NCBI GenBank assembly: GCA_003254925.1
Contig: QANZ01011405.1
Span: 139,172 to 203,171, forward strand
DNA length: 64,000 bases
Direction of reading: 5' to 3'
Source of the DNA: Chamaecrista fasciculata
Taxonomy: Eukaryota; Streptophyta; Magnoliopsida; Fabales; Fabaceae
The position numbers and the translations under genes were made by a program. The notes beneath the pieces were generated by a model. The model did no database searches, had not been told where the DNA came from, and saw only the letters and a program-made list of their open reading frames with translations. Positions 1 through 12,900 of the stretch are shown here, one piece after another (position 1 is the stretch's first letter; the number at the start of each line of letters is the position of its first letter).

Positions 1-483
1 AAACCTACTATTTGGTCCCTCCTTTTTTTATTGATTCAACGATTTGATCCCTCATTGATTGAAATAGACTCATCAATTCTCATTTATCATAATTGTCAAC
101 TATCAGACGTTAAATGTTTATATGGCATCGTTAAATACCACTTTGATATCCTAATCACCTAAACCAACCAAACCAACAAATACAATTAAACCAGCTTAAA
201 ATTGAGTTAGACCCAAATATTTATATTACACGTGAAGCTTCCATGAAGCATAAATTATTGAATTATTCTCAAATCTTAAGCTTTAGGTAGTCCCAAATAG
301 TTAAATTTGTGACATTTAACGTGTTACTTGTACACTTAATGGCCAGGTTATTAGTGTTGGTAACAGAGATAGAGGACTAACGAGTTGATATTTCTAATTT
401 TTGAGGGACCAAATAGTCTATTTCAAAAATTTAAGGGCCAAATAGTTGAAACTGTAAAAAAGAAGGGACCAAATAGTAGGTTT
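1..483. mobile_element. Fold-back (MITE-like) element, left end at or beyond the window edge
   Basis: Bases 1-29 and 456-483 are near-perfect inverted copies built around the motif CTACTATTTGGTCCCTCC. Further in, the arms keep matching more loosely: the GGGACCAAATAG motif recurs on the right arm near 404-415 and in a related form near 435, and the left arm has matching TTTGATCCCT. The interior has no ORF of note. This is the structure of a long-inverted-repeat MITE, probably Mutator-like by comparison with better preserved elements elsewhere in this window. The left end coincides with the window start, so I cannot see a target-site duplication. It lies about 460 bp upstream of the callose synthase start codon. 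Confidence 0.6.
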
Positions 484-941
484 CCTCTAAAATAAATCTA
501 AGAAGATGAAGAAAATACAATTGGGATAAAAAAGAGATAATGAACGCAATTTTATTAAAACATCATTATTAAAGAAGTTAATTTAGATGTCTAAAATTAT
601 CCATCCGTATTACTTAGCGAGGAAGTACTACTATACTACTATTGGCATCTGAAGTCGAGCTTTCCTAATCTCAGTGTTCAATGTTCATACAGAAAGAGAG
701 GGAAAAAGGAAAGTTAAGAGAAAAACATCTAAATCGGTCATTCGACCACTTCCTATCAATCCGTTTCCCGCGATCCGCATTTGTTAAAGTGGTAACATTT
801 TCTCTCTAAAGTCCAAAAACCTCTTTCTTCATCTGAAAACCATTTTCGTAGTTCGGGTCAAAGCCGTGTTTTCGCGAGCAGTTTTCCGAGTCGGGAAATT
901 AACATTGGGCATCGGTTGCTCCGATCGGTGCCGCCGGAGGC
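484..941 (+). promoter_or_regulatory. Promoter and leader region of the callose synthase gene, with an E2F-type site
   Basis: No gene in this stretch. It leads into the CALS10 start codon at 942. A perfect E2F/DP consensus, TTTCCCGC, lies at 764-771, about 170 bp upstream of the ATG. A purine-rich block around 690-725 (GAGAGGGAAAAAGG) is typical of plant leaders. I see no clear TATA box close to a likely start. Transcription start is not determinable from sequence alone, so promoter and leader cannot be separated. Confidence 0.45.
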
Positions 942-3900
942 ATGGCTAGGGTTCGTGACAACTGGGAGAGACTGGTTCGAGCGACGCTGAACCGGGAACA
1001 GCTGAGAACCGCCGGTCAAGGTCATGGAAGAACCCCGAGTGGGATAGCCGGAGCCGTTCCGCCTTCGCTTGCTCAGACTTCGAATGTAGAAGCGATCTTG
1101 CAGGCCGCTGATGAGATTCAATCGGAGGACCCCAATGTCGCCAGGATTTGTGAGTCCATTTATTTCATCTTATGAATTTGGTTTCTCAATTCTTGCTATG
1201 CATTTTGGTGCTTAATTAGTGATGGTGCTGCAGATGCAGATTTTGTTTCTAATATAAGCCTCTAGTTAGAGAGGGCTTAAATGAATGAAGTAGTGTGAGT
1301 TTGTGGTAGGAATTTGTAATTTTATGGGTTAGGGGCTAGGGCATCCTTTTGTCAAGGGGAGCCTCATAGTTTGAGCGCTGTTCTGCTTATGGATGCAATT
1401 CCAAAAACTTTGATATTAGTGGTCTCTTTTAGAAGTGGAATTATTTATTGATCTTACTTCTGTTTACATAGTGGTTATGTATGGTCTGGGCATTTGAAAC
1501 ATCTGTTTCAAATATAAATAAAAAATTTAATTGGGGTGAAAATGAAATATTACAGAAGATAGAGTCATTGCAAGAGGAGGATGAGTGAATTAAGATTATA
1601 ATAGTCAAACTCAAGTATAAGTGGAAAGGGAGGGGCGAACTTGTGAACAAACAATGGTTATAAGAGCTAAGACTGAGCTATATGTAGTGATATGCGTTGT
1701 GCTACTAGCCCATTATTGCTTCATGAATTACGGCATTGATATTGACACCGACAGTGCATACATGTAATTTTTAGTGATATAAATTATTTTACAATATTAT
1801 TTTCTAGATCAAATTTATTATATAACAAACTTGGTACTCTATATTATTCAAACTACTCATATACGGTGAAAATAATATGGATGAAATTTTAATTATTTCA
1901 TTAAGGTGGGTTCTCTAATGCTTTATTCATTTATAATTTCAATGAGATAGGTTCTCTAATATTTTAGTCTACTTATTTTTTGGTCATTCCCCATTATTTT
2001 GGGGTCATGTTTAAATCATGTTTGGTGCATGTCCAAGCTGCATTTGACACGATAGAGTTATATATATATATATATATATATCTATGATATGCCCAAACAT
2101 GTTTTGTATTCTCGTCAACAGTGTGTCTGTGTCATGATGGTGCCAGTATTGAAAACATGTATGAGTGACACATCTCAGGATAAGTATGGATGTGCTTCAT
2201 AGATTGTGCTAGAGATGGGTAGTGCTGTAAACAAGCTGAGCTGGCAAAATATTCGATATTAGTTCCTGACCACTCCTTGCTCATGATGATCAGACTTGGG
2301 TCATTATAGTTATATGAAGGATTTGGCTCATTGGCTTTCTTTAAATTTATGTACCTAATATGTTGTAACTTAAAAAATCCTTCAAATATACAATTTTCTC
2401 CCATTTCATTTAAGTGGTGGCTGTGCTTTATTAGAATGTATATGCCTTTCATATTTTGCACTTTGTGGATATGCCTAGTCTTGTACTTCTTGTTTGCATA
2501 CAATCAGAAGTTGTTTAGCCCCTGGGAAATGTGTTATTTCACCATTTTGAAATAAAATCAGATGTTGTAGAGTGCTTCATTAGATCATCTACCTTGTTTA
2601 CTTTCCCTTATGGAAAGTTTTGGTACACCTTGTTTATGTTTTTCAAACTGACATGCATATAGTTTTTGTCAAGTGCATCTGCTTTGAATGTTCAAAATAT
2701 CACTTTTTATGGCATGCTAGCATATATCAGAGATCATGTGGACCTTGAATTGGTTGGTGTTTTATACTCTTTGTGGTGATATTTATTGATAAGATCATAC
2801 GCATTTACTTTCAGTGTGTGAGCAAGCATATAGCATGGCTCAAAATCTTGATCCCAACAGTGGTGGTAGGGGCATTCTTCAGTTCAAGACTGGTTTGATG
2901 TCTGTAATCAAGGTATAAGCTTTGATTCCAAAGTAATGTATTATTAATAAATAGGCCCTATGGTTATGTGTTCTTTTCTTTCAAGTGGTTTATAGGAGAC
3001 TAAAAATTTCTTGCTTATGATTTTATCCTCTATTATATAGCAAAAACTTGCTAAGAAGGATGGGGCCCGAATTGATCGCAATCGTGATATTGAAAACCTG
3101 TGGGAATTTTATCAACGCTACAAAAGACGTCATAGGGTGGATGACATCCAAAGAGAAGAGCAGAGATTGCTAGAGTCCGGAACTTTTAGCTCTACTCTGG
3201 GAGAGTATGTTTAAATTTTGAGTTGCAATTTAGTTATAACTGATTTATATGGATGTATAATTTCTTCATCAGTGAGACAAACAGACATTGAATCTTATTT
3301 TCTGTTTACCCTTGCATAGAAAGGCCTTTTTCTACATTTACAAGTATGGTTCTGAATTAGTTTGCTCAAACGAATAAATTATCCAGGTCATTTTTATTAG
3401 AAGTTGCTTCTGTATCAGTAAAATGTGAAGACTCGGTCTAGGGATATGATTCATAATTTTGATGCAGCAAAACTCTTTGGAAGCCTGTGCATATTGGTGC
3501 TATTGAATGCGTTTGAACATATTGAAATTCTTGCATGCCTCATTGGCTTCTAAAGTTGATTGGGTTTAAGCTTTTATTCTTTCCTTTCTGTCTTTCTTGA
3601 AGGTTTGCTATGGTTGACTAATTATTACATGGATTAGGCAAGATAAGACTAAATTCCTAGGAAAAGCTGTTAAGAAAACCTACAGTGGAGCCAACTTACT
3701 CATGCATACTAACTGTCCCATTTGCTTTTCCCAATTGTTATCTATAAAACACAAGTTTTGCAGGACAAATAATAAAATTGTGACTGTTAGAGTCCCTGTT
3801 CTTCCCTGGAAGAAACTATGCTAAAAATATGCAGCCTGTTTATGAGAACTGTTTTGTTGTTTTAGGTTGGGATTGAGATCATCAGGAATGAAAAAGGTAA

Positions 3901-6900
3901 TTGCTACATTGCGGGCCTTAGTGGAGGTCATGGAGGCACTTAGTAAGGATGCTGATCCTGAAGGTGTGGGAGGGCTTATTATGGAAGAGGTACATGTTTT
4001 ATATTATTTTAAAATGACTTAAAGAAGAAAACGAGCGTATCCTCTTATGATCTAATTGCATGTATTGTGCTATTTATTTCTCTGCTATATAACTAGCACT
4101 TTGATCAATGACATTATTATTAACAAATAAGCCCATGAATCACACTTTGAGATAGTTGGCATCTAATTGTAGTACTAAAAAAATTTTAGCTGCCATTTTC
4201 CTTTTAATTTTCAATCTTAGAGGGATTCCTTTCATCGCAATGATTGTGACTAATTCTACTTTACTTTTTCTTTGGGGCCCTAGTTGAGGAAAATAAAAAA
4301 GGCAGGTGCTACATTAGCTGCAGAGCTGATACCGTACAATATTGTTCCTCTGGAAGCACCATCATTAACCAATCTTATCAGAATTTTCCCTGAAGTAAGT
4401 TGATGCCTTCAGAAAATTTTTGGTATTTTTGGTCTCTATTATCCTCCATAGTTTATTACCCTGCAAAATCTCATTGGTGCCCACGGTGGCCGCCTCCATG
4501 GTTTCTATAATAGTATCTTAGAACTCATTATTGGTTATTGTTTCGTAGTTCTTATAACTTTTTTTTTGTTTCTTAATATCAGGTTAAAGGAGCAATATCT
4601 GCAATTAGATATACTGAACAGTTCCCTAGACTTCCTGCTGGCTTTAAAGTATCTGGACAAAGGGATGCGGACATGTTTGATCTTCTGGAATTTGTATTCG
4701 GTTTCCAGGTTTGTTTGGACTGAAACATTATTTATTCTTGTCATGTATAATGGCAGATTGCTTGGTGTATTATCCCTTATCAATTTATTTTGTTTTTGGC
4801 TGTCTCATCTGCATTTCTATGCACATTTGGGTTAATGTATGTGTGTATGTATATACCTCAGTAATATATCACTAGAATTATTTTGAAATATTATATTAGA
4901 TACAATTTGCAACATAAAAAGTAGACAACGATCCTTCAATGATATTCACAGACACAAAGATAAAATAAACAGACTAGTATCAAGTGTTCTAATATAATCT
5001 AAACGTTCATATGAAGTAATTAAAGTAAGTTTAAGATTCAATCCAGAAGATCATAGGCGTACTTACAATTTATTCAATATGCAAGAAAACTAAACCTTTA
5101 AAAAGATTACTACATGATATTTATTTTGGAGTACCAAGAGCGTCTAAAAATTTTCAGGTAAGGGTGTGTACCTGGTGTGAGTGAGTAAAGCTTGAATTTA
5201 GAAGTACTCTTCCTTTGTATAGGAAGATTATCTTTTGAATTTTTTCCTTGAAGTAAGATATTCTTAAGCTCATCATATGTTTTAAACATTCTTGGCAAGT
5301 AATTTCATATGTTCCTTGTGCAGAAAGACAACATAAGGAATCAACGTGAGAATGTTGTTTTGATGATAGCTAATGCGCAGTCTCGACTTGGCATACCTGC
5401 TGAGACAGATCCTGTAAGTGCTCCCGTGAATCAAATTTAACTTGGATTTTGGGTTTCATGCACCTTTTTTGCTTTATTATTGTCTCTAACAGAATATATG
5501 CTTTATTTTGAATGTGTAATTACTATTAAACTTTCAGCTCTTCCTTATAAGTTTCAATGGTCATTTAATGAAGTTTGTTGCAATAGAAATTTTGTTTATC
5601 AAAGCCATATATTTAAGATGGATTTCATTGACTTCATCTATCTTTTGCTAAGCATACAATTCTTTGTCTGTGTTTGTATTGGGATTTCGTCTTTTAACTT
5701 ATTAAGACTTTTACACACCTCATATATGGTTGGAAGGCTTGAGAGGGTAGGATTTTCTAAAGATGGAGAAAGAATTAATTGATGAGAGGAGATTATGCCC
5801 AAACAAAAGAAACTGTAGAACTATGAACTCGAAAGAGCTCAATGGTCCGTTTAAAGATCCAAAAGAGACACTTCCTCTAGGGAAATTGTTAGCAGAAATC
5901 ACAGGACATTAAAGTACTCATCTTCCAAAGAAAATGTGGCAGAATGATTTTACGATTAGCCTCTTTTTTTTTTGTGATAAATTATTTTCTTAATATTTGA
6001 AGAATCTAAGATTAAACACTTTTGTATTCTACTCCATCTAAAGATATCACAGACTAGCGAAGGCAATGCATTGTGGCAAGGTGATATAAGTAAGTGGGAA
6101 ATAAGAGATGAAGAAATGTAATGCCTACAAAGTATAAACAATCAAGTGTCTTTTAGTTGGTGAAGATTTAGATGCACAAGACATTTATTGATGAGACCCA
6201 AGTGACCTTGGGGAGCCCACTTTCAAAAGCTAGTTGTTGAGAGGGCAGAACCAAGGCACTTGAGTATTCCACTGAGTATTCCATTCTACAGACGTGGGAC
6301 TTTGGCATCCCAGACCCATACTACCTAAGTTCCTATATATGACCAATTGATGAAACTCAAGTGACTTTGGGGAACCTTCCCTCAAAAGCAAGCTGTCAAG
6401 AGGGAAGAACCAAGGAACTTATCTACTAGGCTGATTATCCCATACTACCCAATGTGGAACTTAGGCATTGCATACTACTGAGGTCCCTATCATCTACTTG
6501 CCCCTTTCTCTTCTCGTTAATTAATAATTTCTTCATTGAAAAAAGACATTCCCTCACCCTGTCAATTTTCCTTCAAGGCCCACTTTTATTGGTAATGCGG
6601 CTGCTTTGACTTTAGGGGACTTATTTAAGGATGTGTTATGTAATAATTGCAGTGCTGGAAAAAGAACATTGGCTGCATTGTGTGGTTTGAAGGAAGGAGA
6701 TTGTAAATTATCTAATGTATAATGGTAGACTATTCTGCTTTTGTGCATGATTGTGGCACCCTTTGTGTTCACACAAGAAAACTTGTCATGTGTGATTGAC
6801 TACTTGTACTCTATTGAATTGTGTATGGACTGGATTTCGGCTGATATATCTGTTGTTTTGTACTTATCTTTTCTTTGGGGCGATTGTGCAGAAAATAGAT

Positions 6901-9900
6901 GAGAAAGCAATCAAGGAAGTTTTCTTGAAGGTGCTAGATAACTATATCAAATGGTGCAGATATTTGCGAATCCGACTTGCATGGAATAGGTCACTGCTCA
7001 CTACAGCAATTAATCTTGTTCTGAGTAATTTATGTCATATTGTGCCCTACCTTATTGGATTTAAATTATTTTCTGCAGTTTAGAGGCCATTAATAGGGAT
7101 AGAAAGCTGTTTTTGGTTTCCCTATACTTCCTTATATGGGGCGAAGCTGCAAATGTCCGTTTTCTTCCTGAGTGCATTTGCTATATTTTCCACCATGTAA
7201 GTCTGATTATGGTTTTTAATCTTTGACCCTGATTGCATCTACGGGAGTTATTGCTTCAGTATATCTGTACAGTATAATCCAAGGATGTACTAAAATTTCC
7301 CAATGAAATACTGTACCGGAACCTCATTAATATCATGAATGTGAATATGTGGAAATATACTTTGTAAGCTATTATTATTGTTATTATTACTTTTTTCAGT
7401 GAAAAGTGATGCTCTTAACTTAATAAATTGTTGAGGATCTTTTATGATAATTGGGAATCTGAGATTTTGATAGGGTTTCTGTTTCACTTATATGGTTTGA
7501 AGGTTTTGGCTGAACAAACTTGCAACTTACTAAACCATTTTAAACTGATAATTTCTTATAAAAAAAACTGCAACTCTATATTTTTATTGGCATGAAATAG
7601 ACACTTTAATTAGTATTTAATTTAGAGAATAGTCATGCTCATGCTCATTCAAAGTAAATTCTTTTTATGGTTTGAATTAAAAAAAATGAATGGTAATTCT
7701 GTAGAGGTATTGTATACTTTTTCATATTCTTCTCCTCTTTATATAATTTTTTTAAAAGTAAATAAACTGTCTTTGTGAGGACTAAAAAGAGCTGCCAATA
7801 TCATGTGCTACAAAAGTGCAACTGGACTAGTATTTGTCATTTAAAACTCTTGAATTCTGAAATGCTAAAACCTAGATGTTAGACAACTTCTTTTCAATTT
7901 TAAAGGACGCCAGATTTTTTTGTTCTTCCCCTTTTAATTGTTATCCAGATGGCAAAAGAGTTGGATGCTATTTTGGATCAAGGAGAAGCTAGTCCTGCTG
8001 CTAGCTGTACCAACAATGGCTCTGTGTCCTTTCTTGAGCAAATAATCCGTCCTATATATGATGCAATATCCGCGGTCAGTTGCTTTTCCTTCTTTCTCTT
8101 ATAATTTAGTTATAATTGTATGTATTAGATTTTTCTTGTTTTATTTTTCTATTAAATTCTTCATTTGTCTGTCAGATATGTGAGTTGCCAGTTCTCTTTT
8201 TATTATTTAAAGCATAGATGTTAATATTTGCTGTCTGTGAACACCAGCTGATGTAGAATATAGGACATTGAGTATTAGTGTGTTGACTGTGTTCTAAGAG
8301 ATATGTTGAGAATCAGAAGGTGTGCAAAAAACTGTCTCCAAATACAAGGTGGGCAAGAAAGACCATATTACATCCTCAAAAGGGCTGGTCTTGTGGTCTG
8401 ATTACCTAGAAGAAGAAAAAGATGGTTTTTCCTGTGTAAATGTATTTAAATCAATTGTCTTGTCTTTACATTCCGTTTGTTCTTCCATTTGGATGGGAGC
8501 TCAATTTGACTTGGGTAATCTTTTGTTGAAGTAGTTAAAGAATTGAGATTAGAAAAACTTATTAGCAACATGTAGGGAGTGATGCCAACTGAAAAGGACC
8601 ATATATATGATAACCACAACCTATAACTTTGTCAATGGGTCCTTTCCTATAAATAAAACAGTGGATAGTTCCTTTCTAATTGCTTCTGTAAAATTAAGGG
8701 GCAACGTGGTCAGGATATTTTTTTTATTGGATAGATTGGGGGAGAAATGAGAAGACTGGCTGGTTGATAGTCATAAAGTGATTATGAGTCTAAGCTTGGT
8801 TTTAAAGGAATGGGATGGGGTATAAGGTTGGTGGCTGACTAGCTGCTGTGGACATTACCCATGGGATTGAGATTTTAATATTTTATAGTAATATGGGTTC
8901 TGGACTTCTGGGACAGATTCTAGCAAGAATCAACCAGGCTAATATTAATGCTGTCTTCCGGGAAAAGCTTGTAATTGAACAAACAAAGTAGAAGTTTAGA
9001 TTATAAAGATAACTTGGATTCACACCTAGTATTTGATTAAATAACCCTTGGAAATGAAAGTGTAATCATACTATTATGCCTTGGTCTCATAAAAAAAAAA
9101 TACTATGATGCATTTGATGCTCTTGTTGAGTTTAATTTAGATGACTTTCAATAATCTTGTATAACTGTATTAGTTGGCATTTGATGTGCATCCTTTGAGA
9201 TACCATTACATGACTACAATCCAAAAAATTATATGCAGGAAGCTGCTAGAAACAATAATGGGAAAGCTGCACATTCAGCATGGAGGAACTATGATGACTT
9301 CAATGAATACTTTTGGTTAGTAACGTTGATGACTATTTTGTTTGGTTTACATGGGATCCTCTATTCTAATTTGGAATTTTATGTAGGTCCCCTGCTTGTT
9401 TTGAGTTAAACTGGCCAATGAAGAGAGAGTCACCATTCTTAAGGCATCCAAAAGGATCGAAAAGGGTTAGTCTTGGTGCTTTGTTTAGTCCTTAAAAAAT
9501 TCTTTGTTTTGTAGCTTTTCTAACTTGAGTGTTATATTTTCCATTTTTAATATGCGCAATACTTCTGAAGCCATTTTCTAATTATGGGTATTGTAGGGTA
9601 TTATAGTCTATCAATGCTCTTTTCCTTTCCAACTGCACTATTTCTGATTTTAATTTTTGTATCAACTGATTTGAATTTCATTGCATTCTCAAATCTAATA
9701 TAAGTGATGAAATGCGGTTTTTGATTTTCACTACTTTTAAAAGGTATGTCATTCCCTTGTGGTTCTCTCTTGTTTACTCTGTTCCATTTCATCTGAAAAA
9801 AAGCCAAAATATGGAATCAACTATCTATGCTTGTAACTGAAGGTCCATCTCGGGGCTTGTAATCCTGATGAAGTTTTTGGAGGCTTTCTGGCTTCTTTTG

Positions 9901-12900
9901 AGAATTACTGATAGGGTCATGGCAATTAGTAGAATGTAGCCATGATGGATGACCATATTTTGGTTCATGCGTCTGATGTTTGCATATTCATATTATCTGA
10001 CTACTATTTTCTCCTTTATTGTTCAACATGTGGTTGGCAGACTGGTAAAAGCAGCTTTGTTGAGCATAGAACTTTCTTACATTTATATCGAAGTTTCCAT
10101 CGTCTTTGGATTTTCTTGGCATTAATGTTCCAGGTTCTTTTCTCACCAATCATTTATTACTCTGAAATGTGAATAAGTGAACATGCATAATTAATTCTCA
10201 GTATGAAGTATGTCCTTCTGCTTTGTGCAGGCTCTAACAATAATTGCTTTCAACCATGGAAGTCTCAACTTGGATACCTTCAAGACAATTCTAAGCATTG
10301 GCCCCTCATTTGCTATTATGAATTTCATCAAAAGTAAGCTTTTGTCCTTTCTTGTGGGATTGATCTTTTGAATGAAAAGTAATTTCCGTTTTCTTTTTAT
10401 GTGTTGATCAGTTTGCTTAGATGTTCTGCTTACATTTGGAGCATACTCTACTGCAAGAGGCATGGCTGTTTCAAGAATAGTTATACAGTTTTTCTGGGGT
10501 GGCTTGAGCTCTGTGTTTGTGACATATCTTTATGTGTAAGTTTCTATTTACTTCAAGACATTTCTTTGTGTGTCTTGGATCTTACCGTGTATCTTAATGG
10601 CACTATTGCAGGAAGGTTTTGCAGGAGAGAAATGATCGTAGTTCAGATAATTCATTATATTTCCGGATATACATTCTAGTTCTAGGTGTCTATGCTGCTC
10701 TACGTTTATTCATGGCGATGTTGCTCAAATTTCCTGCATGTCATACACTTTCCGAAATGTCTGATCAATCATTTTTCCAATTTTTTAAGTGGATTTATCA
10801 GGTATGTTATTTCCAATAATTAACAGTTTGTAGCAGTTTTTAAGTAATTTCTGTGTATTTGTGACATGGTGTTTTGGCTTTTCTGTTGACAACAGGAGCG
10901 GTACTACGTTGGACGTGGTCTTTATGAGAAGATAAGTGATTATTTTAGGTTAGTTGCTGTGCAGGACATGAAGTCCTGTCTAAATAAAATTACCTAAAGG
11001 AATGAGAAGTCTATCAACTTACCTGTTAATGTTTCTACTTCTAAAAATTTTTTGGATTTAGTCACAAATTTCTTGTATCCTCATCAACTGCCTTGGTGCT
11101 TCTGTATGATTTTTACCTTAAGTTGTCTATATACCTTTCAAGGTTATTGATATTTATCTGTCCTTATAAGCGGTGCCCAAGAATGATATTCGTCTTTTAC
11201 TGGTTCTTTCTCCAATTTTGTTGTTATCCTCTGCAGGTATGTGGTCTTCTGGTTGGTGATATTTGCCTGCAAATTCACTTTTGCATATTTTCTCCAGGCA
11301 AGCTATTGTATTTTGATTAAAATGTCATCCTTATAAAGACATTATGATAATCTGGGGATCTTCTGTTGTTTAAGATTAACTTCAATACATAAAAGAGAAT
11401 TTGGAGAGGTTTTACATGCATAATTTAATTCTAATCTGTTCCTCATATTGCAGATTAAACCTCTTGTCAGTCCTACCAATATCATTGTGCATCTTCCGTC
11501 TTTGACATACTCATGGCATGATTTGATCTCAAAGAGTAAGTGTGCACTGTTATTTCAGGGCTTAATTGCATTTTGGTGCTCTAGTTTGCTGAGGAAAGCA
11601 GATTAGGACCCTAACAGAGCTATGTTGTGCCTTTCGTTTGCTCATTAGACTACTGCATTTTCTCTGAGCTCTCTCGTTAATTGTTATCACCTTTTCTCTG
11701 ACATTTTATTTCTCTTTTTCTTCTCCTGCTGTCAAGTTCTTCATAAAGATATATACCTCATATTCTAATTTTACACTGATCCCTTTATTCAAGTCTTTAG
11801 CCCACTATGTCTAGAATATCTATTTAATTATATATTTCAATTTCATTTATGATTTATTAAACATTTAAACTGATGAAAGTAAATGGATGAATAGTTTATT
11901 GTCAAGGGTTTGAGGATTTTTAGGTGAGGTTTAGTAGGCGGGCATTTCAGTTTCTTAATTGCTTGAAAAATTATTTGAGATATATGGGCATAAGATTATG
12001 AAAATATCATAATCTGGGTCCTTATTTTTCATTTTTGTTTTGTTGTGTTTTGTTGTGTGTGTTTGTGTCTGAAACAACATAAAGATATTGTAGAACTTTT
12101 TTGAGCTAATTTCCCTAGTTGGTTTCTTTTGTTTAGCTGTTTTAGTTGTTTGGGGTTATACTGTTTTATGTACTTCTCCTCTTTTTCTTAATCATCTTTT
12201 ATTGAAGAAAAAGGTTTACGGAGCAGTACTAGTTAACTGTTCAGATAGAAATTGCTCTCATTAGCCATAGTTGGGGCCTCATTGTTTTTGATGCATTGAT
12301 ATATAGAAATTTTATTTTTTACTGATCTAAGCTTGTAATTGTTGCAGAGAATAACAATTTCTTGACTATAGTTAGCTTATGGGCTCCTGTAGTGGCTGTG
12401 AGTATTGTTCTTTTAAACTTCATATACATGTATCTGCTGGAAAAAAAGTTCTTCGTCATGCCAGTTGGCTGTGGGATTGCATAATTACTTATTTTGGAAA
12501 TTGTTTAGCTTGATTATAATCTTCATGTATTTCTACTAGTTTTATATGTCTATTTAGCAAAGTTTTTTTCGTTTCAAATTCTATAAGAAACAGAACTCAT
12601 GTCTAACTTATATCATTATTATTCATTATTCTGTTTTCACTCGTAATTGACAGTATCTTGCTTTGTTATGCTTTATTACTTTACAGATTTATCTCATGGA
12701 TATTCACATTTGGTACACCATCATGTCAGCAATTGTTGGTGGTATAATAGGTGCACGGGCTCGACTAGGCGAGGTATTTGGGCTGGAAACTGACTTTTTT
12801 TGGTTCATTGTTATTAATGGTCCGATGAACTGTGCTTGGGTGTGCTATTCTTTTTCTTGATGTGTTGACGACATCATTTCACAATAGTGGTGGAAGAAGC

